Part shown: one piece after another, positions 60,567 through 64,000 of the stretch
Layout of the letters: the number at the start of each line of letters is the position of its first letter
How positions within the stretch are numbered: position 1 is the stretch's first letter
Source of the DNA: Larkinella insperata
GTDB lineage: Bacteria > Bacteroidota > Bacteroidia > Cytophagales > Spirosomataceae
Assembly (NCBI RefSeq): GCF_026248825.1
Contig: NZ_CP110973.1
Location: forward strand, 1,488,001-1,552,000
Direction of reading: 5' to 3'
DNA length: 64,000 nucleotides
The notes under the pieces: model-generated
The model's database searches: none
Told to the model about the DNA's origin: nothing
Seen by the model: the letters and a program-made list of their open reading frames with translations, nothing else
Made by a program: the position numbers and the translations under genes

Positions 60567-61166
60567 TTGGAAGGCAAACTGATTATTTTTTCGGCACCCT
60601 CCGGTTCAGGTAAAACTACCATTGTCAGGCACCTGCTGGCTTCGAATTCCAACCTGGGTTTTTCTATTTCCGCCTGTACCCGCGACCGGCGGGGTCGCTC
60701 TGAAGAGAACGGCAAGGACTATTACTTTCTGACTCCCGAAGATTTTAAGGAAAAAATTGACAACGACGAATTCGTCGAATGGGAAGAAGTATATGTCGGT
60801 GCGTTCTACGGAACCTTGAAATCTGAGATTCAACGGCTCTGGGACAGCGGCAAACACGTCTTGTTTGATGTGGATGTGCAGGGTGGTCTGAAACTAAAAA
60901 AATACTACGGCGATAAAGCCCTGGCTATTTTTGTGAAGGTCCCGGATGAAGAAACTCTGACACAACGTTTATTGGCTCGTGGTACCGAAAACGAGGATAG
61001 CCTGTCAAAACGGCTGTTTAAGGTGCATTTCGAAATGAGCTTTCAGGATGAGTTCGACGTTATTCTGATAAACGACGACCTGGAAGATGCGCTGGCCAAA
61101 GCCCAGAAACTAACCGACGACTTCCTGAAGGAAAACATTATACCGGAAAAGGCCACCGTTATCTGA
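60567..61166 (+). CDS. gmk: Guanylate kinase
   Basis: This 199-residue kinase phosphorylates GMP to GDP. The P-loop APSGSGKTTIVR, GMP-binding block SACTRDRRGRSEENGKDYYF, and DVDVQGGLKLKK are visible. The start is TTG at 60567, because the frame is stopped by TAA just upstream and no ATG precedes the conserved LIIFSAPSGSGKTT. It lies six bases after the anti-sigma stop, so it is in the same operon. Confidence 0.92.
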   Translation: MEGKLIIFSAPSGSGKTTIVRHLLASNSNLGFSISACTRDRRGRSEENGKDYYFLTPEDFKEKIDNDEFVEWEEVYVGAFYGTLKSEIQRLWDSGKHVLFDVDVQGGLKLKKYYGDKALAIFVKVPDEETLTQRLLARGTENEDSLSKRLFKVHFEMSFQDEFDVILINDDLEDALAKAQKLTDDFLKENIIPEKATVI

Positions 61167-61196
61167 GACGAGCCTTACCGTCGGCTGTCAGCGCGT

Positions 61197-61769
61197 ATGA
61201 AAATCGGCTTATTCTTCGGGTCTTTCAACCCGGTCCATATGGGGCACCTGATCATCGCCAACACCATGGCGACTTCGACCGATCTGCAACAGGTCTGGTT
61301 TGTGGTTTCCCCCCAAAATCCGTTCAAGAAAAACAAAAGCCTGTTGCACGAGTTCGATCGCATCGACCTGGTGGAACGGGCTATTGCGGATAACGCGAAG
61401 CTCAAAACAACGGATGTTGAGTTTTCGATGCCGCGCCCAAGCTACACGATAGACACACTCGTGCGGCTTCAGGAAAAGTACCCGCAACACCAGTTCACGC
61501 TGATCATCGGCGGTGACAATCTGGCGCAGTTCCCAAGCTGGAAAAACTACGAAAAAATTCTGGAGTTCTACGGTCTTTACGTGTATCCACGACCCAACAG
61601 CGCGCCCAGCCCGTTGGAACAGCATCCGAATGTAAAATTTATTGAGGCCCCCCTGCTCGACATTTCCGCAACCTTTATCCGGGATTGCATCAAAAACGAC
61701 CGCTCAATTCGTTATCTGGTGCCGGATGTTGTGGAAGAAATTATTGCGCGGAAAAAGTTTTACATCTAA
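61197..61769 (+). CDS. nadD: Nicotinate-nucleotide adenylyltransferase
   Basis: This 190-residue NAD biosynthesis enzyme adenylates nicotinate mononucleotide. The HxGH-type motif GSFNPVHMGHL, the FTLIIGGDNLAQFPSW block and the C-terminal ISATFIRDCI are all present. It lies 30 bases after gmk on the same strand, closing the ECF sigma-anti-sigma-gmk-nadD series. Confidence 0.93.
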   Translation: MKIGLFFGSFNPVHMGHLIIANTMATSTDLQQVWFVVSPQNPFKKNKSLLHEFDRIDLVERAIADNAKLKTTDVEFSMPRPSYTIDTLVRLQEKYPQHQFTLIIGGDNLAQFPSWKNYEKILEFYGLYVYPRPNSAPSPLEQHPNVKFIEAPLLDISATFIRDCIKNDRSIRYLVPDVVEEIIARKKFYI

Positions 61770-61799
61770 CGACCTTATCAACCAACCTTCGCGACGGAC

Positions 61800-62231
61800 T
61801 TACGGCCTGCCCCGCTGAAACGTAATCTCTGTCACGTAGCCAATTGCGCTGATCCGCAGGGCCACCGAACGGCTTTGCGTTTTTAGCTTAGGGTCCTGAC
61901 ATTGGGGGCCACTTTCGAGAAAATAAATGTAGAACTTCTGGTTCCGATCGTCCAGTAATTCATTATCCGGTCGCCCCAGGATCTTCCCGATTTCATTCGC
62001 AGACTCCCCTTTCAACTCCTGCCGAACGGCCTTGAAATCATTAATCTGAGCCGTTCTAACGCCCTGGCAGCCGTTTCGGTCGCTACGCCACTTCACCAAA
62101 TCCAGCGGCCCCAATCGATCCGGCGGAGCCGAACAGCCTGATACAACCAGTACGGAATAAACAAGGAGCAATGAAGAAGAGAAACGCCCGAACCAGCGCC
62201 ACAACCGTATCACCCCGTCTTCCTGATTCAT
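61800..62231 (-). CDS. Hypothetical lipoprotein
   Basis: This 143-residue protein starts at ATG 62231 with a signal peptide and lipobox VVSGC (LLLVYSVLVVSGCSAPP). The rest (NEIGKILGRPDNELLDDRNQKFYIYFLESG) resembles small SmpA/BamE-like beta folds. This is a loose likeness, not a firm family call. It shares a strand with the M28 peptidase gene, 16 bases upstream of it. Confidence 0.6.
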   Translation of the reverse strand: MNQEDGVIRLWRWFGRFSSSLLLVYSVLVVSGCSAPPDRLGPLDLVKWRSDRNGCQGVRTAQINDFKAVRQELKGESANEIGKILGRPDNELLDDRNQKFYIYFLESGPQCQDPKLKTQSRSVALRISAIGYVTEITFQRGRP

Positions 62232-62247
62232 TGTGCACGGCCTCAAA

Positions 62248-63255
62248 TCACTGCTCATTGTACAACGTTTGCAGCAATACCTGGCCAACGGCTTTGAGTG
62301 TGTTGCGATCAATGTTGTCCAGACCGTCACCCGTGGTATGCCAATCTTCAAAGAACCCACCGGTTCCAACGTTCAGGTGAATGATATCAATCATTGGAAT
62401 TTTAGCAACCTGGTTTACCGGCAAGTGATCATCCGTGATGGCCGGACCGGCCTGACCGGTATCCACAAAATATTGGTTGTAGCCCATTTTACTGGCCGTT
62501 TCCCAAACCGTATTGACCACCGTAGGCGCGTACTGCATGGAGTTGCCTTCTTTCAGAAAAGTAGCCCCTTTGGCACCGACCATATCCAGCAGAATACCGT
62601 AGTAGGCGGTATAGTCGGGTTTGTGTTTATTAGCCGCCCAATACTGCGAACCCAAACAGAAACCGCCGAATTCATCCCGGGCTAGATCGGAGTTTCCCCA
62701 GTCCTCGGCGTCAAAAAGAATAAAATCGATTCCCACGGATGGTTTTGTTCCGGACTGCTGAATGGTGCGGGCCATTTCGAGCAGAATACCCACCCCACTG
62801 GCGCCGTCGTTGGCTCCCATCACCGGCTTAACCTTGTTGGCATTTGTGCTGTCCTGATCGGCAAACGGGCGGGAGTCCCAGTGCGAAGCCAGCATAATCC
62901 GCTTGGTGGCCTGGGGATTGATGCTGCCGATAATATTCCGGGCATTCAGTTTGAGATTATCGTACGTCGTCGCGGTAAAATCTTGCACCGTAACCTGGCA
63001 GCCCAGCGCTTTCAGCTTGGCAATCAGGTAGTCTCCGCAGCGCCGGTGGGCATCGGTATTGGGCACCCGCGGCCCAAACGAAACCTGCTTGGCAACGTAG
63101 GCGTAGGCCGAGTCGGCATTGAACGACGGAGCCGCCACCATTTTGGCCTCCGTGGCCTGGCTTTCCCCCTGCTGATCCTGTTTTTTGCTCTTGCAGGAGC
63201 TAACGGTTACGACGGCCGCCAGCCAAAAGAAAATGAGTTTCCTGTTCAGGTGCAT
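62248..63255 (-). CDS. M28 family metallopeptidase (glutaminyl-cyclase-like)
   Basis: This 335-residue exported protein has a lipobox-like VSSC. M28 zinc ligands are in ASHWDSRPFAD (His, then Asp), NDGASGVG (Asp), DAEDWGN (Glu/Asp) and ITDDHLPV (His). The family includes aminopeptidases and glutaminyl cyclases. The start is ATG 63255; the upstream in-frame start at 63297 would add a non-signal-like stretch. Confidence 0.88.
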   Translation of the reverse strand: MHLNRKLIFFWLAAVVTVSSCKSKKQDQQGESQATEAKMVAAPSFNADSAYAYVAKQVSFGPRVPNTDAHRRCGDYLIAKLKALGCQVTVQDFTATTYDNLKLNARNIIGSINPQATKRIMLASHWDSRPFADQDSTNANKVKPVMGANDGASGVGILLEMARTIQQSGTKPSVGIDFILFDAEDWGNSDLARDEFGGFCLGSQYWAANKHKPDYTAYYGILLDMVGAKGATFLKEGNSMQYAPTVVNTVWETASKMGYNQYFVDTGQAGPAITDDHLPVNQVAKIPMIDIIHLNVGTGGFFEDWHTTGDGLDNIDRNTLKAVGQVLLQTLYNEQ

Positions 63256-63274
63256 GTTTGTTCTAAGAATTAGA

Positions 63275-64000
63275 TTACTCTTCGTAAGCCCAGTCAATCC
63301 GGTGCTTCATGTCTTTGATCACCAGTCCCTGCGACTTAAAGTACGAACGAACCTGATCGACTTTATCGTACTGCTTCTGTTCTTTGTATTCGCGGTATAA
63401 AGTCAGCATACCGTCCAGAACCGCGTTGCTTTCGGCTTTTTCTTCGCGCAGCCCCAGCACATCCTCCGTAAACTGGAGGAACGAATCTTTCAGGAGATTA
63501 AATAACTCTTCGCCCAGTGCGGCCGGCTGGAGCTGGTTGAGATACAGCATGTTTACGTACTTCAATAGCGTAAACAACTGGGCGATACCGACGGCCGTGT
63601 TCAAATCGTCGTTGAGCGCACCGTAAAAATCTTCGACGGCTTTCCGGATGTCCTGCTGCTTTTTCTCATCCACGGCCATGTCGTCCGCTGCGGTATAATC
63701 CAGCGTCCGGGCGATTCGCAAACCGTTGGCGAGCCGTTTGTAGCCTTTCTGAGCGGCTTTAAGGGCTTCGTTCGAGAAGTCGAGCGTACTCCGGTAGTGC
63801 GATTGCAGCATGAAAAACCGTACGGTCATCGGGCTGTAAGGCTGCTCAAGCAGGTAGTGCGAACCGGTAATCAGTTCGGACGGCAGAAACGAGTTGCCCA
63901 GCGATTTGGACATTTTTTGCCCGTTAACCGTCAGCATGTTCGAGTGCATCCAGTACCGGGCCGGTTCTTCGCCGTAAATGCTTTTCCCCTGGGCCACTTC
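63275..64000 (-). CDS. cysS: Cysteinyl-tRNA synthetase, 3' part (runs off the window)
   Basis: About 241 residues of the C-terminal part are visible. They include the class I signature KMSKSLGN, which binds ATP. The dimer/anticodon-binding helices follow (ALKAAQKGYKRLANGLRIA, YREYKEQKQYDKVDQVRSYF). The frame is open through the window edge, and the 5' part lies beyond it. It ends 19 bases before the M28 peptidase start. Confidence 0.92.
   Translation of the reverse strand, partial: EVAQGKSIYGEEPARYWMHSNMLTVNGQKMSKSLGNSFLPSELITGSHYLLEQPYSPMTVRFFMLQSHYRSTLDFSNEALKAAQKGYKRLANGLRIARTLDYTAADDMAVDEKKQQDIRKAVEDFYGALNDDLNTAVGIAQLFTLLKYVNMLYLNQLQPAALGEELFNLLKDSFLQFTEDVLGLREEKAESNAVLDGMLTLYREYKEQKQYDKVDQVRSYFKSQGLVIKDMKHRIDWAYEE

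Noticed and set aside
1..64000. CRISPR arrays, IS elements or prophage
   Set aside because: No regularly spaced repeats, transposase or phage genes were seen in the ORFs or sequence.

Overview
The window looks like a chromosomal segment of a Cytophagales bacterium (Bacteroidota; Spirosoma/Larkinella-like by inference). The pointers are a SusC/SusD pair with an ECF sigma/FecR regulatory set, a CusA-TolC fused efflux pump, tandem DUF3857 proteins, an M61 peptidase, few Shine-Dalgarno sequences, several TTG...TAnnTTTG-type promoters and moderately high GC. I see no phage, IS element, CRISPR array or rRNA. One tRNA-Gly(CCC) is present.

Layout. 1-6.7 kb: tail of an unknown gene, a J-domain-like protein, an osmoprotectant ABC transporter (ATPase plus permease fused to a circularly permuted binding domain), a DUF1207-like outer-membrane protein, an M20 dipeptidase and plsY. 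6.7-14.4 kb: a TPR histidine kinase and a sigma-54-activating response regulator, flanked by three genes (two alpha/beta hydrolases and an NTF2-like protein). Each of the three has the same paired palindromes and a -24/-12 sigma-54 promoter upstream. I read this as a compact, self-contained sigma-54 regulon. 14.5-24.5 kb: pirin, bestrophin, then an ECF sigma-FecR-SusC-SusD-ThuA uptake island. 24.8-32 kb: GNAT, VOC, NAD(P)-binding and AraC genes, a candidate small RNA, a Vat/CatB-like acetyltransferase, a GH18 chitinase, a glycerophosphodiesterase and an MFS transporter.

32.2-41.5 kb: a heavy-metal resistance operon (small Cys/His-rich exported protein, CusA-TolC fusion, CusB-like adaptor, NicO-like membrane protein, P1B-ATPase), followed by a YdeI-like gene. 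41.6-50 kb: M61 peptidase, OPT transporter, recX, two exported RraA-like proteins and a Tat-exported enolase-superfamily enzyme. 50-55 kb: two DUF3857/transglutaminase-like proteins (the second lacking catalytic residues), DUF1684, and a protein with two AbrB-like repeats. 55-57.2 kb is AT-rich and gene-poor, with a DUF4142 lipoprotein and the tRNA.

57.2-64 kb: an NTF2-like protein, an exported Nif3 homologue, a STAS/SpoIIAA-like pseudogene broken by one in-frame TGA, then ECF sigma-anti-sigma-gmk-nadD on the plus strand. The minus strand of this stretch carries a lipoprotein, an M28 peptidase and the 3' part of cysS, which runs off the window.

The most notable observations are the sigma-54 regulon, the circularly permuted glycine-betaine-type binding domain, the candidate sRNA, the pseudo-transglutaminase and the STAS pseudogene. 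All functional calls rest on motif reading alone; no database search was possible.
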